Program-made: the position numbers and the translations under genes | Part shown: positions 52,488 to 62,189 of the stretch, one piece after another | Layout: every line of letters begins with the position of its first letter | Position numbering within the stretch: the first letter of the stretch is position 1 | The notes under the pieces: generated by a model | What the model was told of the DNA's origin: nothing | Seen by the model: only the letters and a program-made list of their open reading frames with translations | Database searches by the model: none | DNA from: Brachybacterium sp. FME24 | GTDB taxonomy: Bacteria > Actinomycetota > Actinomycetes > Actinomycetales > Dermabacteraceae | NCBI RefSeq assembly: GCF_014897705.1 | Contig: NZ_JABUXV010000008.1 | Location: 62,001 to 126,000 of the forward strand | DNA length: 64,000 bases | Reading direction: 5' to 3'

Positions 52488-53483
52488 GTGGACACCGACG
52501 CATTCATCGCCGTGCACCGATCGCAGTGGGAGCGACTCGGGGTGCTGACCCGCGCCAGGACTCTGGACGCTGCCGATGTCGAGGAGCTGCTCTCGCTCTA
52601 TCAGGAGACCGCCACGCATCTGTCCACCGTACGGTCCACGAACCCGGATCCGGCGCTCACGGCGCGGTTGTCGCTGCTGGTCCACCGTGCGCGGCTGCGG
52701 ATCACCGGAGCACGCATCCCCCTGTGGAAGCATGCGCGCACCTTCGTGTGGGAGGACCTCCCGGCGGCGCTGTACGAGGCGCGCTGGGCCGTCGCGCTCG
52801 CGAGCGCGATCTTCCTGCTCTCGGCGATCGTGTCCGGCGTGTACTTCGGCATGGACCCTGTCGCGCGGGGGCTCGTGGTCCCGGAGGCCGCCCAGCGCTC
52901 CCTGGCCCAGCGTGACTTCGTCACGTACTACTTCCAGGGCGAGGCCTCGGGCTTCGCGGCACAGGTATGGACGAACAATGCCTGGATCACGGTGCAGGCG
53001 GTCGTCTTCGGCGTGACCGGCTTCTGGCCGGTGATCATGCTGCTGCAGAACGGCCTCAACATCGGTCTGTCCGGTGGAGTGATGAGCGCCTACGGGGGTC
53101 TGGACACCTTCTTCGTGTTCCTCCTGCCGCACGGCCTGCTCGAGATCACCTCCGTCCTGGTCGGCGCCGGCGCCGGACTGCGCACCTTCTGGGCCTGGGT
53201 GCGCCCAGGACCCCTCCCGCGACTGTGGGCGCTGTCCCGCGCCGCCCGCTCTCTGGTCACGGTTGCGATCGGCCTGGTGCCGGTACTGCTGGTCTCCGGA
53301 TTCCTCGAGGCGTTCGTGACCCCGAGCTCACTGCCGCCCGCCGTGCGCATCGGCATCGGCGCTCTGGCGTGGCTCGCCTTCCTGGTGTTCATGCTCGGGC
53401 GCGGGCGCCAGGTCCACCGGCAGGGGATCACCGGCGACCTCTCCGAGGATCTGGTGGGAGACGCCGTCGCCACCGCCGGGTGA
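52488..53483 (+). CDS. Stage II sporulation protein M-like (DUF95) membrane protein
   Basis: 331 residues. An N-terminal helical cytoplasmic region (1-95) is followed by about five to six TM helices. Family features are VDTDAFIAVHRSQWERLGVL, ELLSLYQETATHLSTVR, the first TM block ALASAIFLLSAIVSGVYFGM, NNAWITVQAVVFGVTGFWPVIMLLQNGLNIGLSGG and LLPHGLLEITSVLVGAGAG. In spore formers SpoIIM helps drive membrane remodelling; in actinobacteria it pairs with RDD, MoxR and DUF58 genes with unknown role. The same partners occur here, although a methyltransferase gene lies between. Confidence 0.88.
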   Translation: MDTDAFIAVHRSQWERLGVLTRARTLDAADVEELLSLYQETATHLSTVRSTNPDPALTARLSLLVHRARLRITGARIPLWKHARTFVWEDLPAALYEARWAVALASAIFLLSAIVSGVYFGMDPVARGLVVPEAAQRSLAQRDFVTYYFQGEASGFAAQVWTNNAWITVQAVVFGVTGFWPVIMLLQNGLNIGLSGGVMSAYGGLDTFFVFLLPHGLLEITSVLVGAGAGLRTFWAWVRPGPLPRLWALSRAARSLVTVAIGLVPVLLVSGFLEAFVTPSSLPPAVRIGIGALAWLAFLVFMLGRGRQVHRQGITGDLSEDLVGDAVATAG

Positions 53484-53487
53484 GCCG

Positions 53488-53493
53488 TACCCT
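53488..53493 (+). promoter_or_regulatory. -10 hexamer (TACCCT) for a leaderless methyltransferase transcript
   Basis: TACCCT lies 6 bases before ATG 53500, directly after the SpoIIM-like stop. The hexamer and spacing are identical to those before the SpoIIM-like gene. Confidence 0.5.
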
Positions 53494-53499
53494 TCACGG

Positions 53500-54099
53500 A
53501 TGCAGCACAGCAGCTTTGAACGCGACTTCGCGGCGTACAACGGCGCTCAGAGGGGCAGGGCGGTCAGACCACTCGCCCGTCGTGCCGTGCAGGAGGCGGG
53601 GTCCCGACCGGAGAGATCAGTGCACCCGGCGATCGACCTGGGCAGCGGGGTCGGCGTCGAGAGTCGATTCCTCGCGGAGAACGGGTACACGGTCCACTCC
53701 TTCGACGTGGACCCGAGCGTCGCGGCGGCGATGGGCGATCTGTCCGCGAAGCTCCCCGTGCACCACACCACGACCGACCTCGCCGAGATCTCCTCGCTTC
53801 CCGACGCGGATCTGATCCTGGCCTGCATGTCGTTGCCGTTCGTCCGCCAGGAGGCCTTCGACGACCTGTGGCGCATCATCCGGCGCGCACTGCGACCGGG
53901 CGGCATCCTTGCCGTCGACCTCTTCGGCGACCGCGACGACTGGGCCGGGACGGATGGCACGTTCCTGACGCGCGCCGACACCGATGCGCTGCTCGTGGGC
54001 CTCGAGGTGATCAGCCAGACGGAGGTCGAGCGGGACGGCACGTCGTTCCGCGGGCCCAAGCACTGGCACACCTACCAGGTGATCGCGCGCCGACTCTGA
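53500..54099 (+). CDS. Class I SAM-dependent methyltransferase
   Basis: 199 residues. Motif I is AIDLGSGVGVESRFLAENG, motif II VHSFDVDPSVAAAM, motif IV LPDADLILACMSLPFV and post-motif LRPGGILAVDLFGDRDDW, giving the complete Rossmann-like SAM fold. The Arg/Gln-rich N-terminal 45 residues cap the fold. The size and the CMSLPF stretch resemble TehB/UbiE-like small-molecule methyltransferases; the substrate is not evident. It is convergent with the DUF58 gene 11 bases away. Confidence 0.85.
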   Translation: MQHSSFERDFAAYNGAQRGRAVRPLARRAVQEAGSRPERSVHPAIDLGSGVGVESRFLAENGYTVHSFDVDPSVAAAMGDLSAKLPVHHTTTDLAEISSLPDADLILACMSLPFVRQEAFDDLWRIIRRALRPGGILAVDLFGDRDDWAGTDGTFLTRADTDALLVGLEVISQTEVERDGTSFRGPKHWHTYQVIARRL

Positions 54100-54110
54100 C
54101 CAAGCACCCT

Positions 54111-55409
54111 TCAGAGCCGGCCGGCAGCCTTCAGCGCGAGATAGGCATCGGCGAGGGACTGCGGGGCGCGATCCGGCGGAGCGTCGACGACGTGCGCGCC
54201 CACGCGCTCCAGCGCTCGCGAGACCCCGGCGCGCTCGGCGCGCGCCTGCTCGGCGGCCGCTGCCCGGTAGACCGTCTCCAGATCACCGCGACCAGCGGCG
54301 AACGTCTCGAGCGACGGGTCGGCGATGGAGGCCACCACCAGTGGATGGTTCTTGGCGAGCCGGGCCGCGACCGGGAGCAGACCGGTGTGGACCACGGACC
54401 CTTCCACGGGGGTCACCAGCACCACGAGCGCACCACGGCGGGCGCGAGCGGCGATGGCGGTCGCGGCGAGCTCCCAATCGGTCTCCACCAGGGCCGGATG
54501 CACCGCGGCGGTGGCGGTCACCATGTCGTTCAGGACCTTCGTCCGGGTCGACCCGAGCACCGAGACATGCGTGATGCGGTCGATGCACAGAAGGTCGACG
54601 CGGTCCCCGGCCTGACCGGCGAGCGCGGTCAGCAGCAGGGACGCGTCGAAGGCGGAGTCCAGGCGGGTCGAGTCCCCGAGCCTGCTCGCCGAGGTGCGAG
54701 AGGTGTCCACCACGATCAGCACGTGCCGGTCCCGCTCCGGACGCCAGGTGCGCACCACGACACTGCGCCGACGCGCCGTGGCACGCCAATCGATCGAGCG
54801 CACGTCGTCGCCGTCGACGAAGTCCCGCAAGGAATCGAACTCGGTGCCCTGGCCGCGCTGATGGACCGCGGCGAGGCCCTCGATCTCCCGCAGCCGTTGC
54901 ACGCGCGAGGGCAGATGACGGCGGGATCCGAAGGGATGCAGTGCCAGCAGCCGGCCGGGGGCATCGGCCCGTGCGGTGCGCCGGGCGAGTCCCAGCGGGC
55001 CGCGGGAGGCGATCAGCAGGGTGCGCGAGGAATGCTCGCCGCGACGGGTCGGCGTGAAGGACTGCGCGATCGCGCGACGTTCGAGAGCCGGGACCCGCAG
55101 CTCGCTGCGCTGCCGCAGGAGGCCCGCGGTCGGGTTCCAGGCGTCGCGCACCTCGAGGTGCGCGGTGCGGCCGGTGGGATTGATCAGCAGCAGTCGCCCA
55201 GCGACCTCGTTGCCCAGCCGCACCTGTATCGGGGCCTCCCGGCGCACTCGGATCGCCGCGGGGTCCGGGGCTGCGAACGCGTCGATGAGGACCACTGCGG
55301 CCCACACCAGCAGCAGCGACAGCAGCACCCACCAGATCGGCCACAGCACGATCACGGGCAGGGCGAGCAGCGCGGCCAGGGCCGCGCGCGGGGTCAACGA
55401 GATCCTCAT
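54111..55409 (-). CDS. DUF58 (VWA-like) membrane-anchored protein
   Basis: 432 residues. Two hydrophobic segments at about 8-27 and 28-46, then a beta-rich region and the DUF58 core GTEFDSLRDFVDGDDVRSIDWRATARR, followed by a von Willebrand A-like fold with HVLIVVDTSRTSAS (a D-x-S-x-S type metal site) and LVVLVTPVEGS. DUF58 proteins work with MoxR ATPases, here encoded 10 bases upstream. Last gene of the minus-strand operon 59529-54111. Confidence 0.9.
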   Translation of the reverse strand: MRISLTPRAALAALLALPVIVLWPIWWVLLSLLLVWAAVVLIDAFAAPDPAAIRVRREAPIQVRLGNEVAGRLLLINPTGRTAHLEVRDAWNPTAGLLRQRSELRVPALERRAIAQSFTPTRRGEHSSRTLLIASRGPLGLARRTARADAPGRLLALHPFGSRRHLPSRVQRLREIEGLAAVHQRGQGTEFDSLRDFVDGDDVRSIDWRATARRRSVVVRTWRPERDRHVLIVVDTSRTSASRLGDSTRLDSAFDASLLLTALAGQAGDRVDLLCIDRITHVSVLGSTRTKVLNDMVTATAAVHPALVETDWELAATAIAARARRGALVVLVTPVEGSVVHTGLLPVAARLAKNHPLVVASIADPSLETFAAGRGDLETVYRAAAAEQARAERAGVSRALERVGAHVVDAPPDRAPQSLADAYLALKAAGRL

Positions 55410-55419
55410 GCAGCGGGCC

Positions 55420-56486
<1,067 letters not shown>

Positions 56487-56490
<4 letters not shown>

Positions 56491-57707
56491 CGGTCGATCT
56501 CCTTCTCGAGTCGGTCGAGGTCCTGGGCGAGTCGCACGAGGTCCTGGTCGCTGGTGACGGGGGTGGGGCCGAGCAGTTCGCGCAGCTGTTCGGCTGAACG
56601 GTCGACGTGGGGAGCGAGCGTCGCCAGGAGACCGTCGAGCGAGGACTCGTGGCGAAGCCCGAGGCGGTCCGCGAGGCGGGTGGCGGCAGCGGAGCGCAGG
56701 GCGGTCGCGGCCGCGTCGCGTGAACTGGACTGCTGCAGCAGGCGGGCCCGGCCGAGCACGATCTCCTGCGGCCGTACCGTGACCGGCAGCGGTTCGACGA
56801 CCACGGGGCCGAAGCGGCGGCCGATCGCCACCAGGGAGATCGCCGCGACGGTGAGGATCCAGAGCGCGAGAGGGCCCGCCCACCGGGGCAGATAGGCCAG
56901 CAGCGTCTGACCTGAGGCGCCCATGGGATCACCCTTGGAGGGGACGTACCAGGTCAGCTCGCCGGACTCGCTGAGAGCATTGAGCACCAGGGCGGAGTTG
57001 TCGGCCTCCGAGATCCCGTCATTGGTCACGAGGTCCGCACTGCCCAGCACGAGGATTCCCTCCACCTGCGCCACCAGGGCTCCCTCCCCAGCGGCGAAGC
57101 ACCCTTGGGCGCTGCCCTCCGTGCGATAGAGGGTGGAGGCGCCGTGGAGCCCGTCCGCGCCGGGCACGTGCACCCTGCGGGCCTCGTGAGCGAGGGCACT
57201 GCAGTCCGGACCCGCCTCCACATCGGTCGCGGTGCGGACCGAGCCGGTGGGACTGATCTCAGGCGTGAAATAGGAGAGAGTGACGAAGTCCGGCTGGACC
57301 AGCACGAGCTTGCCTCCGCCGTCGACCTGTGCCTCGGCGAGGGCCGTGAGCTGCTCGGCCGACAGCCCACTCGGCGCGGTGACCAGCACCGTGCGTCCCG
57401 AGCGCACCGCATCGGCGGCGTCGGCCGTGTGACGGTTCACGTCGACGTCGACATCGAGGTCCTCGAGCACCTGCACGACGGCCTTGGAGCCCTGCCCGGT
57501 GGGGGCATCAGGTTCCAGCGGGCCGTCGCGGTAGAACCCGCGGGCGACGGCGGCGAGCACGGCGGCGATCACGGCGAGCGTGACCAGGACGGTCAACCAG
57601 GGGCGACGGCGCTCGGCCCGGGAGTCCGCAGTCGCGGGCGGTCCCCCGGGGGTGGGACCGGCGGCGGCAGGCGCCGGGGCGATGCGAGGCGAGGCAACGA
57701 CGTTCAC
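56487..57707 (-). CDS. DUF4350 domain membrane protein
   Basis: 406 residues with TM1 at about 37-57 and a second hydrophobic segment at about 278-298. Between them lies an extracytoplasmic domain with LEDLDVDVDVNRHTADAADAVRSGRTVLVTAPSG and DGGGKLVLVQPD, the DUF4350 pattern of a glutamine-amidotransferase-like fold without obvious catalytic Cys. The C-terminal cytoplasmic tail is helical (QDLDRLEKEID). Starts at GTG 57707, overlapping the DUF4129 stop by 4 bases. A conserved companion of MoxR/DUF58/DUF4129; its exact role is unknown. Confidence 0.85.
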
Positions 57708-58396
57708 GCACCTGCTCCTGTCCGGGAACGGTCGTGGTCACCCAGCGGATCGGAGGACTCTGCGGCGTCGGTGTCGGAGAGATCGGGTGCCGACTCGGAG
57801 ATGTATTCGGCCAGGCGCAGCAGGTCGTCGGCCTGCTTGGGGGAGGGCTCGCGATGGGAGTAGGCGGCGGTGTCGAAAGCATCGGCTCCGCGCAGCAGGC
57901 GTCCGCGCAGGTCCGGGTAGGACCGGGCGGCCCGGCCTGCGGCTTCGTGCGCGGTCATTCCGGCGGTGACGTCCAGCAGGGTGCGGACCTCGAGGTCCCG
58001 TACCAGGGCGCGAAGGGCCAGCACGGTGCCGTCGTCGAGCTGGCCCGCGGTGATGGCGCTGCGGGCCGATGCTCGCAGTTCGGCGGCGGTCAGGACGGGT
58101 TCGGCATCGAGCTCGGTGGCGACGGCGAGGGTGTGGCTGCGTCGGATCAGACCGGTGCGGCGCAGCACCAGGACCGCTACGACCAGCAGCACGAGGAGCA
58201 GCAGCACAGCGATCCCGGCCTGCGCCGCCGAGGAGCCGTCGATGCCGTCGACGAGATCGGCCAGCCACCTCTCGATCACCCCGAGCAGCCACTGAATGAA
58301 GCCGGGGGAGTCGTCGTACTCGGCCTTGGACAGTTCGTCGAGCGTGCGCGAGCGCGCCTCGTCGGGGTCCAAGGGCGGGGGGCCGGCCAGGATCAT
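57704..58396 (-). CDS. DUF4129 domain membrane protein
   Basis: 230 residues. A short N-terminal region (1-56) precedes one hydrophobic helix (about 58-81), then a cytoplasmic DUF4129 domain with helices AELRASARSAITAGQLDDGTVLALRALVRDLEVRTLLDVTAGMTAHEAAGRA. In other bacteria DUF4129 is often fused to transglutaminase-like proteins or stands next to MoxR/DUF58, as here. ATG 58396 overlaps the upstream stop by 4 bases. The acidic tail looks disordered. Confidence 0.85.
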   Translation of the reverse strand: MILAGPPPLDPDEARSRTLDELSKAEYDDSPGFIQWLLGVIERWLADLVDGIDGSSAAQAGIAVLLLLVLLVVAVLVLRRTGLIRRSHTLAVATELDAEPVLTAAELRASARSAITAGQLDDGTVLALRALVRDLEVRTLLDVTAGMTAHEAAGRAARSYPDLRGRLLRGADAFDTAAYSHREPSPKQADDLLRLAEYISESAPDLSDTDAAESSDPLGDHDRSRTGAGA

Positions 58397-59529
58397 CGCA
58401 CGCCGTCCGTGGTCCAGTTCTCCCGGGCCTGACGCGTGAGCTCGATGTCCCAGGCCTCATGGCGCATGCGGTTGTCCGCGTAGAGGGCTGCGAAGCCGGC
58501 GGAGAGGAAGGGGGAGAGCATCACGGTCGCGAGGTAACTGCCGACCATCGAGAGGATGGTCAGCACGGTCATTCCCAGCACCAGCGCCTGCATGGAGCTT
58601 GCCAGCAGGATCACGAGGTACGCGATGAAGGCGACGGTGCCGAACACTCCGGTGATCACCTGGGTGCCCCCGATGTAGGCGAGGAAGAGCACCAGGCCCA
58701 CTCCCAGCACGCGCCACAGCTTGCGGCCGCGGGTCATGCGGAAGGAGCGCCGGATCGATCCGAGGACCCCCGTGCCCTCGACGACCAGGGCGGGGATCGA
58801 CAGCAGAGTGCGGGCCCAGATCCAGAACGCGGCGAGCATGCCCACCACCAGGCCGACGAGGATCGCACCGATCGTGAACACGTTCGGCTCTTGGACGAGG
58901 ATGAGCGGCAGGGCGCCCAGCACCGCGGGGACAGCGAGCACGACCAGGCTGAGCAGGCCGAGCAGGAAGCTCACGGCGATCGCGGGCAGTGCCAGGCGTC
59001 GCGTCTGCTCCCACATCTGGGGGCCGCTCACGCTGCGTCCGGTCGCCTCGCCGATCGCGACATAGGTCAGGGCCACGGTGACCAGGGAGGCCGCGAGCAT
59101 CGTGACGACCCCGGTGATCGCGGAGGACCCGATCGTGAGCAGCGCATCGGAGGCACCGAAACTGCTGGTCGACGCCGCGGTGGGATCGTCGATCATCGCC
59201 TGCATATCGCCGAACAGAGGGATCATCCCTGCGCCGGTGGTGACGGTCAGGATCACGAAGGCGACGCCGTAGACGGCTGCGGCCAGACTCAGCACCGTCT
59301 TCGCGCGCAGCCGGTAGATGCGCACGGCCGCCCCGAACACCTCGCCGAAGCTGAGGGGGCGCAGCGGGAACAGGGGGAGGTCCTGGACCAGCTCCCGATG
59401 GGGACCGCTGTGCGGGGACGCAGAGCCGTTCGGTCCGGTCGGCGCAGGGCCCGAGAAGTCCCCGGACGCGTCGGGCGCGGGCTGATCGGTGCCCTCGGTC
59501 GATCCCGGTGCGGTCCAACTCGTGCTCAT
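58393..59529 (-). CDS. Polytopic membrane protein (glycerophosphoryl diester phosphodiesterase membrane-domain-like)
   Basis: 378 residues. A Ser/Pro/Gly-rich N-terminal 50 residues, then PLRPLSFGEVFGAAVRIYRLRAKTVL, followed by about six hydrophobic segments. The pattern L-R-P-L-S-x-G-E-[IV]-x-[DG]-x-x-[RF]-x-x-Y-R and SIPALVVEGTGVLGSIRRSFRMTRGRKLWRVLG are typical of this widespread actinobacterial membrane family. It has no phosphodiesterase catalytic domain. AGGAGGACCG precedes ATG 59529. First gene of the five-gene minus-strand operon with DUF4129, DUF4350, MoxR and DUF58. Confidence 0.82.
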   Translation of the reverse strand: MSTSWTAPGSTEGTDQPAPDASGDFSGPAPTGPNGSASPHSGPHRELVQDLPLFPLRPLSFGEVFGAAVRIYRLRAKTVLSLAAAVYGVAFVILTVTTGAGMIPLFGDMQAMIDDPTAASTSSFGASDALLTIGSSAITGVVTMLAASLVTVALTYVAIGEATGRSVSGPQMWEQTRRLALPAIAVSFLLGLLSLVVLAVPAVLGALPLILVQEPNVFTIGAILVGLVVGMLAAFWIWARTLLSIPALVVEGTGVLGSIRRSFRMTRGRKLWRVLGVGLVLFLAYIGGTQVITGVFGTVAFIAYLVILLASSMQALVLGMTVLTILSMVGSYLATVMLSPFLSAGFAALYADNRMRHEAWDIELTRQARENWTTDGVR

Positions 59530-59592
59530 CGGTCCTCCTGCTGCTCGTCCCCGTCGCTGCCGTGGCGGCGGCGGGGCGCCGAGAGATTCGAC

Positions 59593-59604
59593 GTCCTGCA
59601 GGAC
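59593..59604. promoter_or_regulatory. 12-base perfect palindrome upstream of mtrA
   Basis: GTCCTGCAGGAC is fully self-complementary and lies in the 196-base divergent gap between the MoxR-operon leader gene and mtrA. It is about 65 bases upstream of the membrane-protein start and 120 bases upstream of the mtrA -10. It could be an operator, but a chance palindrome is not excluded. Confidence 0.25.
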
Positions 59605-59712
59605 AACCTACGGACCCGGGGCACGTTCACCGATCCGACGAACGTCGATGACCTCGCATCTTCCGGACACCCCCTGCCGGGGCGTATGCACGGACCAGGT
59701 GCCGCCCGGTGG

Positions 59713-59718
59713 CACAAT
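59713..59718 (+). promoter_or_regulatory. -10 hexamer (CACAAT) for a leaderless mtrA transcript
   Basis: CACAAT lies 7 bases before ATG 59726. The alternative in-frame ATG at 59717 falls inside the hexamer, so ATG 59726 is the better start if the transcript is leaderless. Confidence 0.45.
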
Positions 59719-59725
59719 GACCTCC

Positions 59726-60412
59726 ATGACGACGCCTTCACGGATCCTCGTGGTTGACGACGACCAGGCGATCGCCGAGATGGTCGGCATCGTTCTGCGT
59801 GGAAAGGGCTACGAGGTCGCTACCTCGGCCGACGGTGCCTCCGCACTGGAGACCTTCCCGCGGCTTCGACCCGATCTGGTCCTCCTCGACCTCATGCTGC
59901 CCGGTATGGACGGCATCGAAGTATGCCGTCGCCTGCGACGCGAGTCCGGGGTGCCGATCATCATGCTCACAGCGCGCACCGATACCGCCGATGTGGTCGA
60001 GGGCCTCGAGGCCGGGGCCGATGACTACCTCACCAAGCCCTTCGAGCCCGAGGAGCTGGTGGCGCGCATCAAGGCGCGCGTGCGGCGCGTGGATCCGCCC
60101 ACGACGGAGCAGCTGGTGATCGGTGATCTGATGATCGACGTCGACGGTCATGAAGTGCGCCGCGGCGAGGAGCTGATCTCCTTGACCCCGCTCGAATTCG
60201 ACCTGCTCACCCAGCTCGCCCGCAAGCCCTGGCAGGTATTCACCCGCGATGTCCTGCTGCGCGACGTCTGGGGGTATCGGCACAGCGCTGATACCCGCCT
60301 GGTCAACGTCCACGTCCAGCGTCTGCGCTCCAAGATCGAGCACGATCCCGAGAACCCGAGCATCGTCGTGACCGTTCGGGGTGTCGGATATCGCGCAGGA
60401 GGCGCGCCCTGA
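59726..60412 (+). CDS. mtrA: Response regulator MtrA
   Basis: OmpR-type regulator that in actinobacteria controls cell-wall, division and replication genes. The 228-residue protein has the receiver acidic residues D11-D13, phospho-acceptor D55 in LVLLDLMLPGMDG, K104 in YLTKPF, and a winged-helix domain with ISLTPLEFDLLTQLARKPWQVFTRDVLL and SIVVTVRGVGYRAG. These blocks are close to the well-conserved MtrA sequence. It is followed by mtrB after 10 bases and by lpqB, the conserved three-gene order. Confidence 0.96.
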   Translation: MTTPSRILVVDDDQAIAEMVGIVLRGKGYEVATSADGASALETFPRLRPDLVLLDLMLPGMDGIEVCRRLRRESGVPIIMLTARTDTADVVEGLEAGADDYLTKPFEPEELVARIKARVRRVDPPTTEQLVIGDLMIDVDGHEVRRGEELISLTPLEFDLLTQLARKPWQVFTRDVLLRDVWGYRHSADTRLVNVHVQRLRSKIEHDPENPSIVVTVRGVGYRAGGAP

Positions 60413-60422
60413 GTGCGTCGGA

Positions 60423-62189
60423 ATGTCCGTGAGCTCCGCAGCTGACAGCGAGGTCAGGGAGGCCAGTGAGGTCAGCGATTCTCGGACAGCGCTGAAGACC
60501 CGTACCGCCGATCCGCGCAGCTGGCCCCTCGCCCTGCGGGTCGTGCTGGTGACCACGCTGCTGTCGATCCTCGCCATGCTCGCGGTCGGTGCGTATCTCT
60601 CCTCCGTCATCGCCGACGGTCTCTACGAGCAGCGCCGCGACCGGGTCCTCGAGGAGACCGTCGAGGTCCGGCGCGAGCTCACCGAGAGCCTGACCCAGCT
60701 CTCGGGTGCGACCACCACCCAGCGCCAGGACGCGGTCAATGCATTCGTCCAGACCGCGGGAGGCCAAGGTGGCGGTGACCGCCGCGAGGTCGCCCTGGTA
60801 CCGGTGGAGGCCTCGGGAATGGTGTTCCCGGTCGCCTCCTCCGACCGCACCCTCTTCGACGAGGTCGACGACGGGTTCGCGGCCGCGGTCGCGAAGAACC
60901 CGGACGCCGTCTCCTGGCGTTCGATCGGGCGTGAGGACGCGCGCGGCGGCACGGTCCCCGCGCTGCTCGTCGGCACCCGCGTGATGGTGCCCGGTGTCGG
61001 CTCCTACGACCTCTACCTCGTCTACTCCATGCAGGAGGAACAGGAGACCCTCGCCTTCGTCCAGCGCGTGATCCTCGGTGGTGGGGGTGTGCTCCTGGCC
61101 CTCGTCGTCGGCATCGCGATCGTGGTGGCGCGCTTGGTGACCACCCCGCTCAAGCGTGCCGCCCACGCTGCGGAGCGCATGACCGGTGGCGATCTCACCA
61201 GTCGTGTCGAGGTCTCCGGGGGTGACGAGCTGGCGCAGGTGGGGGAGTCCTTCAACGACATGGCCCGCAGCCTCGCGCAGAAGGTCGACGACCTCACCGA
61301 GCTCTCCCGGGTCCAGCAGCGGTTCGTCACCGATGTCTCCCACGAGCTGCGCACGCCGCTGACCACGATCCGGATGGCGGCCTCCGTGCTCGATGGTCGC
61401 CGCAGCGACCTTCCCAGCGACCTGCAGCGCACCGTCGAACTGCTCTCGGCCCAGGTGGAGCGCTTCGAGGTGCTGCTCACCGACCTGCTGGAGATCTCCA
61501 GGTTCGATGCCGGCGCGGCAGAGCTCGAGGCGCACCGCGAGGATCTCGACGCGCTCGTGGTCCGCGCCGTCGACGATGTGCGGCCCCTGGCCGGGGCCCG
61601 GGGCTGCCTGCTCGACGTGCACCTGGCCGGGCACGGGATGCATGCCGTGGTCGATGCGCGCCGCGTCGATCGGATCCTGCGGAACCTGCTCACCAATGCG
61701 ATCGAGCACGGTGCCGGCGGTCCCGTGCTGGTGCAGACCGCCTCGAGCGAGGACGCGCTGGCTGTGGTCGTGCAGGACTACGGTCACGGCATCTCCCCGG
61801 AGGCCGCCGATCGGGTCTTCGATCGCTTCTGGCGGGCGGATCCTTCCCGTGCCCGCACCCTGGGGGGCACCGGACTGGGCCTGTCGATCTCCGCCGAGGA
61901 CGCTCGTCTGCACACCGGATGGCTGCAGGCCTGGGGCCAGGAGGGCAAGGGTGCCGTGTTCCGACTGACGCTGCCGCGCCGTCCCGGGAGCCCTTTCGCA
62001 CGTTCACCGCTGCGCCTGGAGCGCAGCTTCGACCAGGGGGCGAGCGGGACCTACTCCGTGACCTCCACCGGGGAGATCCCCATCGGGCCGGGTCTGCTTC
62101 CCGACCTTCACGACCTTCCCGATCACTCAGATCCGGTGGCGGACCCCGACGGCGACCCGGAGTCGCCGACGACAGGAGGACTCCGATGA
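60423..62189 (+). CDS. mtrB: Sensor histidine kinase MtrB
   Basis: 588-residue membrane kinase. TM1 at about 38-64 and TM2 at about 213-238 enclose an extracytoplasmic sensor domain of about 150 residues. Then come HAMP (TTPLKRAAHAAERMTGGDLTSRV), DHp with H307 in TDVSHELRTPLTT, N-box LLTNAIEHG, G1 QDYGHGIS and G2 GGTGLGLSIS, and an approximately 60-residue acidic tail. ATG 60423 is a best guess: the nearby AGGAGG (60398-60403) is better spaced for a GTG at 60413 that is out of frame, and an upstream in-frame GTG at 60381 lies inside mtrA. Overlaps lpqB by 4 bases. Confidence 0.94.
   Translation: MSVSSAADSEVREASEVSDSRTALKTRTADPRSWPLALRVVLVTTLLSILAMLAVGAYLSSVIADGLYEQRRDRVLEETVEVRRELTESLTQLSGATTTQRQDAVNAFVQTAGGQGGGDRREVALVPVEASGMVFPVASSDRTLFDEVDDGFAAAVAKNPDAVSWRSIGREDARGGTVPALLVGTRVMVPGVGSYDLYLVYSMQEEQETLAFVQRVILGGGGVLLALVVGIAIVVARLVTTPLKRAAHAAERMTGGDLTSRVEVSGGDELAQVGESFNDMARSLAQKVDDLTELSRVQQRFVTDVSHELRTPLTTIRMAASVLDGRRSDLPSDLQRTVELLSAQVERFEVLLTDLLEISRFDAGAAELEAHREDLDALVVRAVDDVRPLAGARGCLLDVHLAGHGMHAVVDARRVDRILRNLLTNAIEHGAGGPVLVQTASSEDALAVVVQDYGHGISPEAADRVFDRFWRADPSRARTLGGTGLGLSISAEDARLHTGWLQAWGQEGKGAVFRLTLPRRPGSPFARSPLRLERSFDQGASGTYSVTSTGEIPIGPGLLPDLHDLPDHSDPVADPDGDPESPTTGGLR

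Noticed and set aside
60381-60422. Upstream GTG start for mtrB at 60381
   Set aside because: It lies inside the mtrA coding region and would add 14 residues without family support. AGGAGG at 60398 is badly placed for it.
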